In this document: positions 42,788 through 53,892 of the stretch, in pieces
Layout of the letters: each line of letters starts with the position of its first letter
How positions within the stretch are numbered: position 1 is the first letter of the stretch
From: Cydia pomonella
Lineage: Eukaryota > Arthropoda > Insecta > Lepidoptera > Tortricidae
Length of the DNA stretch: 64,000 nt
Direction: 5' to 3'
Assembly: GCF_033807575.1 (NCBI RefSeq)
Contig: NC_084720.1
Location: 19,351,570-19,415,569 of the forward strand
The notes under the pieces: generated by a model
What the model saw: the letters and a program-made list of their open reading frames with translations, nothing else
Databases searched by the model: none
Told to the model about the DNA's origin: nothing
Program-made: the position numbers and the translations under genes

Positions 42788-43788
42788 TATATACAGGGCG
42801 GAAAAATCGAATGCCACATGGATGTCAACTACCTTAAATATTGTAAATAGCACATTTTGTGTAAGGGAGACTTTCCTTTGTTTTTAAAAACAATAAATAC
42901 TGCATTTAAGGATTTATGAAAAATCGCTTGCCTCAGTCGGGACTCGAACCGGTCAAATGTGACAAAAAATAATGTGCTCTATTTTATGATGCAGATTGCT
43001 CGTGTTACATTTTTTGCATTAACAAAGTACGCTTCTAATAAATCGAACTGTTCTTGATAATCGTCAGCCATTTATAATGTAAAAGCACTTGCAAGTCACA
43101 ATTTCAATTTATCTACGTAAAATAGTAGCTCTAATATTTGAAAATGGAATAAACACAATTCGAAAAAAAAGAAAAGAATGCGTTCAACAAGTCGGGCATT
43201 ATTTGTTTTAAATTAAAAAGATTGCACTTAAAAAACAAAAACGGTTCGTTAAAATGTTCCTTTTTAAAAAATTTACCTATCCTAGCTCTCTACTATGATG
43301 ACTAGAGAATAATTGATGCAATTTTCCTATCAAAGGAAGTAGGTAGGTTACTAAAGTGGCATTAGTAATCGCAACTAAAGTGATAAGTAAACATAAGTGT
43401 AGCTCATCATTATCATGTCATTTAAACGTCTTTATTTTCCTTGTATTCCAAGGATTACGTCTTAATTCACGTGACGGGTGAAATCAAATTTCAAAGGTAA
43501 TTGTTAATTTTCATGGCCTTCCGTTATTCTGATTGTATTTGTTATTTAGAGAAAAATGAACCTTATCAGTAACCCTTTCAATCTGCATCATAAAATACAG
43601 CACATTATTTTTTGTCACATTTGACCGGTTCGAGTCCCGACTGAGGCAAGCGATTTTTCATAAATCCTTAAATGCAGTATTTATTGTTTTTAAAAACAAA
43701 GGAAAGTCTCCCTTACACAAAATGTGCTATTTACAATATTTAAGGTAGTTGCCATCCATGTGGCATTCGATTTTTCCGCCCTGTATAT
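42788..43788. mobile_element. 1-kb foldback element with about 215-bp arms
   Basis: The left arm begins tatatacagggcggaaaaat cgaatgcc and runs to about 43005. The right arm (about 43585-43788) is its near-perfect reverse complement, ending cgatttttccgccctgtata. Each arm holds a pol III B-box-like motif (ggttcgagtcccg on one strand). The arms enclose about 580 bp of non-coding DNA. The ends (tacaggg...) recall Tc1/mariner-IS630-type elements with TA target sites, which is only an inference. No intact transposase. Confidence 0.82.
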
Positions 43789-44699
43789 TGCTGTGCAATA
43801 TATATATATATTGTAAGTTTTAATAAAGCAAAACAAAGAATCCCACATTTGTACATTAAATCAGATCCCCTCTGGCGTCGGCCCTCTTTGGCCGCCCCGA
43901 GCGCTGCAGCGCGGCATCGTCTCAGAATAAATATTCAATGTTTTCATTCAATTTCAGCCGACCGCTATCGCAACAAGATACCACGTGCGCGTTTTATTCC
44001 CCGCTCCTGATATATACGGACAAGGAACTTTGCTCAATACTACCAACTTTGCCAATACGTGCATTTTTGACTGCGCTCCAGGTGGTTTCGATGGTTTGAT
44101 GCACGAGTGAAATGAGATTATAGGCCAGCGAAGTTTAAGCAAGTGTTTAAATGAGAAGTTGTATGATTATTACTGTTAATTGGCCTCGTCGTACTCATGA
44201 CGGTCGGTATTGGATTAAATATATGGCTTGTGTTGGCTATGACGCATTATTAGCATTTTATTCCACGGCGTGCGCTGTGATCGATTTCATCTCCATCTCT
44301 ACTACTTATGGATTTTGTTTTTCTCGAGTGAAACAAATACTACAACTGAGGTGTAAACATAACCAAAACATTTAGATGAAATAATATTATTTGAATAGGT
44401 ACTTTGTTTAGATTTTTACATGCTGATTTTTATAAACGGTATTATTATTGTTATATAAGTATTTAGTTTGTATATGTTCCTCTCTGCCCGTAGTCCTAGT
44501 TTTACTCGTAAGTGTTTTTATTTAAGTACTAACATCGGGTGTAAGTTTTCTAGTTATACATATAAATATGGTTTTATTTTTTTATCATAGTTTTTTTTTG
44601 TGTAATTTGACATTTAGAGACAGTATACATCTCTAATAAAGTATTTATTATTTCATAGATTCGATATTTGTAATTGTTTTTTTTTTTTAATTTATTGTT
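43789..44699. other. Intergenic, one possible unassigned exon
   Basis: 43958-44110 follows a good acceptor (cattcaatttcag) and is open for 50 codons to a TGA (..RYHVRVLFPAPDIYGQG..), but I know no match. Treated only as a candidate. The rest is AT-rich. Confidence 0.3.
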
Positions 44700-44778
44700 T
44701 GTAAAAATGGACATGTAAAAGTGCCCCTGTGGCCTATTTGCTGAATAAATGTTTGATATTTGATATTTGATATAAATC
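44700..44778 (+). mobile_element. LINE or SINE 3' end
   Basis: gacatgtaaaagtgcccctg tggcctatttgctgaataaa then a (tgatatt)n tail. This 3' end is common in Lepidoptera. 5' part missing. Confidence 0.65.
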
Positions 44779-45724
44779 AACTGGTGGGAAATTAACGATT
44801 TTTAAATAATTGTTTGTACCCAACATGTGTTTTTACCTACTAATCCTTACATAAAATAGTAAAACACAAGTTAGTAATGTTAGTATGTACAGTAGTTACT
44901 AGTGTCACTACGAACGAACTACGCGTGAAAGTCTATATAGGTATAGGTCAATTTTAAAGTGTTTACTGGGATGTGGTTTTGATGCGGTATACGATATTGA
45001 CAGGGACGTATTTGCTATATGGCCTAAAGTGGCCATGGTCCGGGGCGACAAGCTGCGAGGGGCAATGCAAGACGAATCGCGTGGCTTCGAAAAATTGCAA
45101 TTATAAATTAGAAGCACTTTCCACTAAGTTCTGACAGTCGAAGTAGCTAAGTGTTGTCAAAGCAATTAATTAGCGATAAAGTCCCCGCTTTCAAAGTTAC
45201 TTAGATACCTCAATCGACCTTACAACATGGGACGTCGTTTAAAAAACTATACCTAATTCTACCATTGGCCCATTACCTAGGGCAGACATTAAATATTAAG
45301 CTACCCAAATATTACCTACTGGATTCTATCGAACCATTAACCTCACAAAATTATAATAAAATCGCGATCCAGCTCGATTTATCACCCTCTACATAAATTA
45401 TGGACAGTCCCCCGTGCGTGCGCCAATCATTTCCCTTTCTTTATCGATTTTATCCATAACTGCAACAATTAACATAATTAATGAATCGTTGTATTATGAG
45501 AACGATATAATTTCACATGTACATGATGTACCACAGGGCTATTACCGGATGATACCACCAAGTTGTTACCATTAGAACAACAGGGGCATTCTTCATTTGT
45601 AACTACTGAAAATAGCTAAAATAGCTACGAAAATAATGCCAATACCTAGTTACTTGATTTTGAAAATGAACTTTTTTTTCCTGCCTTTCCGGTGGTAACT
45701 ACTTACTGAGGAAAAATTGTAATA
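44779..45724. other. Intergenic, nothing recognised
   Basis: No gene supported. Ends at the target duplication ctact (45725-45729) of BEL/Pao element 2. Confidence 0.4.
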
Positions 45725-45729
45725 CTACT

Positions 45730-46026
45730 TGTTCGCGAGTCTAACGCCATCTAGCGGGCATCACAAGAAGAGGCGGAGTTCCAAGCACGGCCGCGCGGGG
45801 GCGCGGCGATAGCCATCACTTTACGACCTCATACGACACGGCACACAAGCCGCTCTCGCGATTTTTTTGCCTTTTTATATAGAATCGCCAACGTTCTAAC
45901 TTTTGTTAATTTCATTTAATATAATTTAAAATAAAAACAATTTGTAAAATTAAAATATAAACAAGTCATTGAAGAGACCCGTCTGCTGCTCCTGAAAGTA
46001 ATTCAGATTCGCTAACCTCCCAAACA
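45730..46026 (+). repeat. 5' LTR of BEL/Pao element 2
   Basis: 297 bp. TATA-like ttttatatagaat at about 45875 and AATAAA-type signal (aaataaaaac) at about 45930. Short LTR compared with element 1. Confidence 0.94.
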
Positions 46027-46027
46027 T

Positions 46028-46043
46028 TGGACCTCCGAGCCGG
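46028..46043 (+). other. Primer binding site of element 2
   Basis: tggacctccgagccgg starts one base after the LTR. TGG matches the CCA end of a tRNA. I cannot name the tRNA, but it is not the tRNA-Tyr type used by element 1. Confidence 0.6.
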
Positions 46044-46253
46044 AAGCTATCAACCAGCGCCAGGATCAGCAAGAAACGGTCAGGCCATCCATTCTTCACC
46101 TTCTCCCTTCAATCGTCATTGTGCTAAAACCGTGTCTATTTTGTAACCTTCCAGTGTCGAGCACGTGCCGCGTGGTGCACACGGCCGCCATTACGAGTCA
46201 ACAACGAGTTTCGGGATTAAACTGTAAGTGCTTTACATTCTCTCACACACACC

Positions 46254-49200
46254 ATGACTACTCCTAAAACATCAGTGACTCCAAGTACTTTAACTCTCGA
46301 TATGAACGATTCGCGTACCTTGACACAAAGACGTGGCACACTCAAGGGTAAACTCACGTTGTTCGCTAAATATGTCGCTACGCTTAATCAGGCTAATTTA
46401 ACGAATATCCAAAAAGTTGAGTTACAATTACGCATAAATAATGCCGCGAGCTATTATCAAGATTTCGATGTCGTTCAAACTAGAATCGAGGAGTTAGCAG
46501 ATCCGAGTGACCTTCCTAAGCATTTAGATTACCGCGAAGAGTTCGAGGGGCAATATTATCAGACAGTGGCCGCAGCGTCCGAATTAGCTGACGTTGGCAA
46601 CAGTCTCGTTGTTGCTAACGGCAGCGCCGCTGCCCCTGCCAGCACAGATTCCGTGGGTTATAAGGTTAAATTACCTACAATATCACTCCCCACCTTCGAC
46701 GGTTCGTACGAGCATTGGTTAGGGTTTAGGGACACGTATACTTCTCTGATACACGATTCTAAGGACCTGGGTGCCATACAAAAGTTCCATTACCTGCGCG
46801 CAGCCTTAACCGGCACCGCTTTGCAAGTAATAAAGTCCTTGGAATTTTCAGCAGAGAACTATACGACCGCGTGGGAGCTTCTCGAAAACCGTTTCAATAA
46901 TCATAGGTTACTAACACACAATTACGTAAAGTCACTTTTTAACACGCAATCATTAAATAAGGAATCTGCTACACAGATTAGAAGGCTGATTGACTCTGTG
47001 CTACGTTCCCTTCGTGCCCTAAAGACCCTAGGAGAACCTACGGATTCCTGGGACACGTTAGTCATTTATTTAATTGTCACGAAACTAGACGCATCTACGG
47101 AACGCGAGTGGGAGGAGCACAAGGGCTCAATCAACTTTAATCGGCAAGATTCTACCTCTCACATTAAGCTAACTGATTTGATTACTTTTTTACAAAATCG
47201 TGCAGATATGTTGGAATCTATTTCGGCTAATCATTCCAAAAATACGCACTCAAATTCGCATGACACTAAAAAGCCATCAAATCAGTCACAATCACACAAT
47301 TTAAACGCAACGCATAGCTATGCTTCTAGCTCCACAGTTTCACAGTCACACATAAACAAATCCAGTTCCAAACGCACTTCGCCTCGCATTTGTCAAATGT
47401 GCAGCGCTAATCATCCGCTTTATTCGTGTAATAGTTTCCTTGATTTAACTGTTCCCGACAAAGTTAAATTGATTGAAGATAAGAAACTATGTCACAATTG
47501 TCTTCGCGCTGGTCACACAGTTGACAACTGCTTTTTTGGCCCGTGTAGGATCTGCCAGAAAAAACATAATAGCTTGATACATAGCTTGAGTAGTGACAGT
47601 GACGGTGCATCAGCTTCGGCTGGCAATGTAAACAACAAGCCACCGACAAGCGCTGTCCCCGCCACCTCGACTCATCACACTCTTACACTTAATTCGCACA
47701 CACTCTCACCGCCGTTAAAACCGGTATTATTATGTACTGCAATAGCAGTAGTTGCCGATAGCAACAATAAATTACATAGGGCTAGAGTTTTTCTTGATAA
47801 TGGCTCAGAACACAGTTATGTCGCACAATCTTTTATAGATAAATTAAAAACGCCTTTAGTACAGTCCACTTACAATATTTCAGGGTTAAGTAAATTAATC
47901 ACGCAAACCACACACTCGTGTCAACTTAACCTACAGTCTATTACAGGTGACTACCATGCACGCATCAATTGCATGGTACTCCCTGTCTTAACGGAACCGC
48001 TGCCGACAGCAGCAATAAGCGCGCATTCCATTTGCATTCCAGATAATATTCAACTCGCGGACCCTAATTATTTCAAATCGTCAGATATTGATATATTGTT
48101 AGGCGGTGATTATTTCTGGGGCTTGTTAAATAAGGATCGTATTCCTCTCGCAGAAGGGCCTTATTTACAAGATACTAAACTTGGTTGGATCGTCGTGGGT
48201 CCGATTAATAATAAACGCATTAAATTAAATAAAACTACTTGTCATTTCACGCAAACTTTAGACGCACAATTAAAACAGTTTTGGGAGCTCGAGGAGGTTC
48301 CTAAGATAGGAGACGGACTGACTGACGACGAACGCGCCTGTGAACAGCTGTTCGCTTCGACTACGCAACGCGATAAAGATGGTCGTTTTTTGGTACGTTT
48401 ACCCTTAAAGGAATCTGCTGATGCGCTCGGCGATACCTACGATATAGCTAGGAGTAGGTTCTTATCTTTAGAACGCAAACTCGAGCGTCTCCCGGAGCAC
48501 AAAAAAATGTACTGCGATTTTATGCGCGAATACATTGAGCTAGGGCACATGTCACTTATACACACATACACAAAGCCTTATTGCTTTCTTGTACACCACT
48601 CTGTGTTAAAGGATAGTCTCACTACACGCTTAAGGGTTGTTTTTAATGGGTCAATGCCCACTAGTTCTGGGAAATCCCTGAACGATTTGCAATTAGTCGG
48701 GCCGACCATACAAAACGATATTTTTTCTATATTGTTACGTTTTCGCGAGCATAGATACGTTGCCTGCGCAGACGTAGCAAAAATGTACAGGCAAATCCTT
48801 ATTCAACCAGACCAACGGAACCTTCAACTAATTTTGTGGCGAGAGAACCCTTCGGAGCCGCTAAATATTTACCAACTTAACACGGTAACTTTTGGTACTT
48901 CTTCTGGGGCCTTTCTGGCCATCCGCTGTCTCAATCAGCTGGCAAAAGAATGTGCTGACGAAGCGGTCTCTCGCACTATACTAGAAGACTGCTACGTAGA
49001 TGACCTAATTACAGGAAATAATGATAAACACGTTTTAATTGATATCTGTGAAAAGGTCACCGACGTACTGCAGTCAGGCTGTTTCCCACTCCGAAAATGG
49101 GTGTTTAACTTTGACGTTTCGCAATTTTCCTCGTCAAAAATTACGTCACGTGAATTGTGTTTAGGCGATAACTGTCAAAGTAAAACACTCGGCTTAGGAT

Positions 49201-51611
49201 GGACTAACAACACTGACGAATTTCATTACACGGCAAAAATACAACAGGATAATAATAACGAACCTATAACAAAGCGCAAAATATTATCAGTCATTTCACA
49301 AATGTATGACCCTCTCGGGCTACTTTCGCCAGCCATAATCATTGCAAAAATTTTACTCCAAAAACTATGGCTTTGCCGCTTAGATTGGGACTCGGAAGTG
49401 CCTGAGGATGTCGCATCAGCCTGGCGTACATACATACTCACACATACACAACACATACATAGCCTCCGCATTCCTCGTTATGTAATGAATGCGTATGCGC
49501 ACTGCACACAGTTGCACTTTTTTTGTGATGCTAGTCAAGCGGCCTATGGGGCCTGTGCATATGTGCGTACGCTTTCGGGAGATAATAATGAGGTCATTAC
49601 AGTGCATCTGTTGTGTTCTAAGAGTAAAGTCGCTCCCTTGAAATCCGTCAGTATCGCGAAACTTGAATTGCTAGGCGCGCTGTTAGCCGCTAGGTTGTAC
49701 TCAAAAATAATGAAATCGCTTAAAGTGAAATTCGATTCTGTTTATTTTTGGTGTGATAGTACAATCGTTCTTGGGTGGATCCGAATGTCACCCCACACGC
49801 TTAAAACGTTTGTTCAAAACAGAGTGTCGGAAATAAACGAGTTAACCGGGAGCGCGCAGTGGTTACATGTAAGTAGCAAGAATAACGCAGCTGATTTAGT
49901 TAGCCGCGGCCTTGAACTTGACGCGCTTATCAACAATTCGTTCTGGTTCAATGGACCGCCCTTTTTGCATGAACCAGAATCTAACTGGTTACCTAGTACT
50001 TTATCGCGCACTTCCAAAATAATACCGGTTGATTTACCTGAAATAAAAACAAACACAATTAGTATGACAGGCCAAATTAACACCGATGTATTCCAATTCG
50101 ACAGGTTTTCGTCATTTAACCGCTTAAGGCGCGCGGGTGCTTATGTTTTACGATTTGTAAACAACACACGCATTAAAAACAAAATAAATCGTAAAACTGG
50201 CCCGCTGACTGTTGACGAATTGAATGCATCGATGCAACAACTGGCGCGTCTTTCGCAAATGAAATCTTTTCCTGTTGAGTATGATAAGATGATAAATAAC
50301 TTACCTGTTAAACACACGCGCGGGATTCATAAATTAAATGTATTTCTAGACACAGATAGTCTGATAAGGGTCGGTGGTCGTATTAGTAATGCGACTAGTT
50401 TTACATACGACAAAAAACATCCGATTTTGCTTTGTTCGAAACATCATTTCACACAGCTTTTGTTTCAGAGTGAACACATACGATTACTGCATGCTCCACC
50501 TAGTCTTCTGCTTGCTACTATCAAAGACTGCTGGTGGCCTCTCGGAGGCACTAATTTAGCAAAGCGTGTGGTACGCACCTGTGTAACCTGCATCCGCATG
50601 AAGGCGAAAACGTTTGCACCTATTATGGGTAACTTACCTTCATTACGTTTGGAACCTGGGTTCGCCTTTATGAGCTGCGGGGTAGACTACGCGGGGCCAG
50701 TATATGTACTTAATCGTAGAGGTAGGGGAGCTAAACCTCAAAAGGCTTACATCTGTCTGATAGTATGCTTCACGACGCGCGCGGTTTATCTTGATTTGGT
50801 CACAAGTCTTAGTACCGAAGGATACCTACTCGCACTTAAACGCTTCATTTCGCGCCGTGGTAAGCCTAACGTCATATATTCCGACAATGGCCGTTGCTTT
50901 GTAGGGGCAATGAAAGAACTTTCGTCGTTCCTACAGGGTAACGCGAGTAATATCATTGAGTGCGCCGCTAATGATAACATTAATTTGCATTTTAACCCCC
51001 CTTATGCTCCACATATGTCAGGTTTGTGTGAGAGAGCTGTACAGTCTTGCAAATATCACCTGAAGCGCGTTATTGGCAACGCGAATTTAACTTTTGAGGA
51101 ATTTAGCACGGTTTTGGCACAGTCCGAAGCCCTACTGAATTCCAGACCCATGCATCCTCTTTCCACAGACCCAAACGACCTTTCCGCATTAACTCCAGCG
51201 CATTTCCTTATTGGCCGACCGCTGACAGCGCCGCCCTACAAGGACTTGACGACAGAGACGGGTCGGCTCCCACGCTACAAGATGCTGGAGAAAATGCGAC
51301 AACACTTTTGGCAGCGGTGGTCAAAACAATATATTTCTGAGCTTCAAACCAGAACGAAGTGGCAGACTCACGGCCAGGATATCGTTCACAACTCCCTAGT
51401 TCTGGTCAAGGAAGATAATCTACCACCCCTCAAATGGCGTTTGGGACGGGTGGTAGCTTTGTTCACAGGAAACGACGGAGTTTCTCGCGTCGCTGACGTA
51501 AAAACAGCGAGCGGGGTCATACGCAGGGCTTTCACTAAGCTTTGCCCTCTCTTGATGCCGCCAGAGAGTGAAGCTGCGCCAACCCCATCCACATCACCAC
51601 AACCACATTGA
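46254..51611 (+). CDS. BEL/Pao element 2 Gag-Pol polyprotein, 1785 aa
   Basis: Single frame from ATG 46254 (context caccATG). DUF1759 Gag domain about residues 145-300 (LPTFDGSYEHW). Zinc knuckles about 380-442 (CQMCSANH, CHNCLRAGH, CRICQKKH). Aspartic protease near 515 (FLDNGSEHSYV). RT from about 793 (LRVVFNGS) with active site YVDD near 914. RNase H near 1092 (LHFFCDASQAAYGAC). Integrase zinc finger (about 1405-1445, H...H...CVTC). Integrase catalytic residues Asp about 1478 (VDYAGP), Asp about 1544 (YSDNG) and Glu about 1593 (GLCERA). DUF5641 C-terminal domain (WRLGRVVALF, AFTKLCPLL). All expected enzymes and catalytic residues are present, so the copy looks competent. Confidence 0.96.
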   Translation: MTTPKTSVTPSTLTLDMNDSRTLTQRRGTLKGKLTLFAKYVATLNQANLTNIQKVELQLRINNAASYYQDFDVVQTRIEELADPSDLPKHLDYREEFEGQYYQTVAAASELADVGNSLVVANGSAAAPASTDSVGYKVKLPTISLPTFDGSYEHWLGFRDTYTSLIHDSKDLGAIQKFHYLRAALTGTALQVIKSLEFSAENYTTAWELLENRFNNHRLLTHNYVKSLFNTQSLNKESATQIRRLIDSVLRSLRALKTLGEPTDSWDTLVIYLIVTKLDASTEREWEEHKGSINFNRQDSTSHIKLTDLITFLQNRADMLESISANHSKNTHSNSHDTKKPSNQSQSHNLNATHSYASSSTVSQSHINKSSSKRTSPRICQMCSANHPLYSCNSFLDLTVPDKVKLIEDKKLCHNCLRAGHTVDNCFFGPCRICQKKHNSLIHSLSSDSDGASASAGNVNNKPPTSAVPATSTHHTLTLNSHTLSPPLKPVLLCTAIAVVADSNNKLHRARVFLDNGSEHSYVAQSFIDKLKTPLVQSTYNISGLSKLITQTTHSCQLNLQSITGDYHARINCMVLPVLTEPLPTAAISAHSICIPDNIQLADPNYFKSSDIDILLGGDYFWGLLNKDRIPLAEGPYLQDTKLGWIVVGPINNKRIKLNKTTCHFTQTLDAQLKQFWELEEVPKIGDGLTDDERACEQLFASTTQRDKDGRFLVRLPLKESADALGDTYDIARSRFLSLERKLERLPEHKKMYCDFMREYIELGHMSLIHTYTKPYCFLVHHSVLKDSLTTRLRVVFNGSMPTSSGKSLNDLQLVGPTIQNDIFSILLRFREHRYVACADVAKMYRQILIQPDQRNLQLILWRENPSEPLNIYQLNTVTFGTSSGAFLAIRCLNQLAKECADEAVSRTILEDCYVDDLITGNNDKHVLIDICEKVTDVLQSGCFPLRKWVFNFDVSQFSSSKITSRELCLGDNCQSKTLGLGWTNNTDEFHYTAKIQQDNNNEPITKRKILSVISQMYDPLGLLSPAIIIAKILLQKLWLCRLDWDSEVPEDVASAWRTYILTHTQHIHSLRIPRYVMNAYAHCTQLHFFCDASQAAYGACAYVRTLSGDNNEVITVHLLCSKSKVAPLKSVSIAKLELLGALLAARLYSKIMKSLKVKFDSVYFWCDSTIVLGWIRMSPHTLKTFVQNRVSEINELTGSAQWLHVSSKNNAADLVSRGLELDALINNSFWFNGPPFLHEPESNWLPSTLSRTSKIIPVDLPEIKTNTISMTGQINTDVFQFDRFSSFNRLRRAGAYVLRFVNNTRIKNKINRKTGPLTVDELNASMQQLARLSQMKSFPVEYDKMINNLPVKHTRGIHKLNVFLDTDSLIRVGGRISNATSFTYDKKHPILLCSKHHFTQLLFQSEHIRLLHAPPSLLLATIKDCWWPLGGTNLAKRVVRTCVTCIRMKAKTFAPIMGNLPSLRLEPGFAFMSCGVDYAGPVYVLNRRGRGAKPQKAYICLIVCFTTRAVYLDLVTSLSTEGYLLALKRFISRRGKPNVIYSDNGRCFVGAMKELSSFLQGNASNIIECAANDNINLHFNPPYAPHMSGLCERAVQSCKYHLKRVIGNANLTFEEFSTVLAQSEALLNSRPMHPLSTDPNDLSALTPAHFLIGRPLTAPPYKDLTTETGRLPRYKMLEKMRQHFWQRWSKQYISELQTRTKWQTHGQDIVHNSLVLVKEDNLPPLKWRLGRVVALFTGNDGVSRVADVKTASGVIRRAFTKLCPLLMPPESEAAPTPSTSPQPH

Positions 51612-51621
51612 AAGCGGGTGC

Positions 51622-51638
51622 TTTCAAGGCCGGGGGCA
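51622..51638 (+). other. Polypurine tract of element 2
   Basis: ttcaaggccgggggca directly before the 3' LTR. The gggggca core is shared with element 1. Confidence 0.6.
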
Positions 51639-51935
51639 TGTTCGCGAGTCTAACGCCATCTAGCGGGCATCACAAGAAGAGGCGGAGTTCCAAGCACGGC
51701 CGCGCGGGGGCGCGGCGATAGCCATCACTTTACGACCTCATACGACACGGCACACAAGCCGCTCTCGCGATTTTTTTGCCTTTTTATATAGAATCGCCAA
51801 CGTTCTAACTTTTGTTAATTTCATTTAATATAATTTAAAATAAAAACAATTTGTAAAATTAAAATATAAACAAGTCATTGAAGAGACCCGTCTGCTGCTC
51901 CTGAAAGTAATTCAGATTCGCTAACCTCCCAAACA
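51639..51935 (+). repeat. 3' LTR of BEL/Pao element 2
   Basis: 297 bp, identical by eye to the 5' LTR. Followed by the target duplication ctact at 51936-51940. Confidence 0.94.
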
Positions 51936-51940
51936 CTACT

Positions 51941-52090
51941 TATTCTGTTGGCTCAGCGACCCAAAATGAGACTTGGCCTCCGACACAAGACAGCGCCGCT
52001 TTTCTCGGTCCTGTGCGACATCTCGCGAATTGTCGACTCGAAGTTCATGCAGATCCGCCTCCACCATGTCGCTCCAGCTATGACTGGGGC
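51941..52090 (-). mobile_element. LINE fragment, C-terminus
   Basis: The - strand reads SWSDMVEADLHELRVDNS, then AQDREKRRCLVSEAKSHFGS and LSQ, the same closing motif as at 42349-42500. BEL/Pao element 2 inserted right at its edge. Confidence 0.7.
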
Positions 52091-53730
52091 ATCCGAGCTA
52101 GGCGAGACTTTAGTGAATTGGTAAGCACAGGTACCAATGCGGGAATTTTGGGTGTAATCCCATTTGTCCCGCCCCACTTAACTGCCGCTATATATGAGGC
52201 GGGGGTAAATGAGAATAATTTCTATAAAAACACATTCCCGGCGGGGTCAAATAGGAACGCACCGAATTTTGTTTTCTCGTTTTTTTGTGGTAACAATTTA
52301 GGGGTAACAGGTAGGAATAGCCCTAAAAGCCTGGTTCATGCCATATTTTCAAAGGGGGAGTAATCTATGCCTTTCTAAGCCAAAAGGTTTGTCATTGAAA
52401 TTATCACCTTAAATATTGGGACGCAGTTATTCTAATTCATTAGAATTACCAACCACCACCATTCATTAGAATTATAAACCATTAGGTTTTATTAGTCATG
52501 AAGCGTGAATTTTGACTGTAGAAGGGGATAAAATTGGTAATCAATTATACTTATGAATTGTATTATTCATTCTATCATATCGTTAAAGAACTTTTAGATC
52601 CATACGGCCTCCGGATACTTGCAAACGGATCCGATGTCGGATACGAACAAGGGTTGTTTTCCGTTTCACGAAATATAAGAATGTTTAATAATATTTGACG
52701 CCGGTAACGTAATAACTAATAAATAAATAAAAAATAAAACCCCCAACAAACCCCATTTTATGCCATAAATGCCTTAAGTTTTGGAAAAGATCTGATACTC
52801 TTTTAAACTTTGGATCAATTTTTATGAAACATAGCTAAGACCCACCGCAAGAAATCTCGCTTTCACGCAAAAAAACCGCATCGAAATCATCCCATCCGTT
52901 GAAGACCTACAATGCCTCAGATGGACAGACATTATTGGCGTTAAATATAAACACGCCTCTTTTTGTGTCGGGAGTAAAAAAAATATACCTTGTCCCGAAT
53001 TGCTAGGAATGATCAAGTCCCCTCCTAGTTCACTGACTACGCCCTTGGCATTGGGCTAACATGAGAACTAAGGTAGGACGTTATTGACCGTCATACTCCC
53101 TGGCAACCCCACATTGTCTTTTTTTTATTACCATATGAGGATAGGGAGTTGATAGGGAGCGTGCATGAACTGTAGGAGGCAGCACAGGAGCCGTCAGATT
53201 TTTGGCGCGAGGCGTAAATGTGATGTTTATTGTTCCAATGTAGCCCACAAGATGGCAGAACCTACCATGCAAAACAAAACACGTGACGTGTAAATTTACA
53301 TGTTTATTGTTCTGATTCAGGCCACAAGATGGCAGACCCTCCAACACGCACGGTCCCTATTTAGTACACAATTGGTACTTAATTTGTAATTAGGTGAAAA
53401 AAAATTGTACATCTCAGTTTAGGAGTAAAAGCCAAATAAAATTGGGGTTTTGTAGTACATCTCACCAGCAACCCCTACCGCATTTCCAGCAAAACGAGGT
53501 TGGAGAAATTACTTGTAATTTTATTCTCAAATAAATAAGTTAATTTTGTTTAGTAAATTTTTTTAAACCTCATAGTTGCCACGAAAATTGTAAATTAAAC
53601 CAACTCCCAGTTCTAATTTAAATTGGTTACGAGTAGGTATATTGTGGTACCACGCACGAAGTCATTTACGACGTATCAGTCATACTGGTGCGTGACTAAA
53701 TAATATAATAATTAAACTTGTTGGTGGTGT
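52091..53730. other. Intergenic, nothing recognised
   Basis: 53215-53345 holds two imperfect copies of tttattgttc...cacaagatggcaga. No gene or named element. Confidence 0.35.
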
Positions 53731-53739
53731 CAACCCTGC

Positions 53740-53892
53740 TAGCAGTGGCGATGTGCGCCCGCTAGGCGGGCTCTTTGGCTGTTGTCATCTATGGGTACCT
53801 AGAGCAACAACCCGCTTAGTTGTCTGATATCCGAGTAACTGTTACGAGCGCCCACTAGGCGGGTTCCTGGCAGTGAATGTGTGAAGGATTCA
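53740..53892. mobile_element. Decayed relative of the TTAA MITE at 55217
   Basis: cgcccgctaggcgggctctt, acgagcgcccactaggcggg and the end ggcagtgaatgtgtgaa parallel the element at 55217-55436. The right-hand TTAA is lost or mutated (gtgaa). Confidence 0.6.

Larger units (their letters stand above)
45730..51935 (+). mobile_element. BEL/Pao LTR retrotransposon 2, structurally intact
   Basis: 6206 bp. Two 297-bp LTRs (tgttcgcg...cccaaaca) that I read as identical, flanked by the 5-bp target duplication ctact (45725-45729 and 51936-51940). Primer site, one uninterrupted gag-pol frame and a gggggca purine tract are all present. No env-like frame. It inserted beside an old LINE fragment (51941-52090). 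Identical LTRs and an intact frame mean a very recent insertion. It differs from element 1 in LTR, primer site and protein sequence, so it is another lineage. Confidence 0.96.

Noticed and set aside
52013..52363. 116-codon plus frame after BEL/Pao element 2
   Set aside because: It begins antisense to a LINE fragment and runs into AT-rich DNA. No protein family visible.
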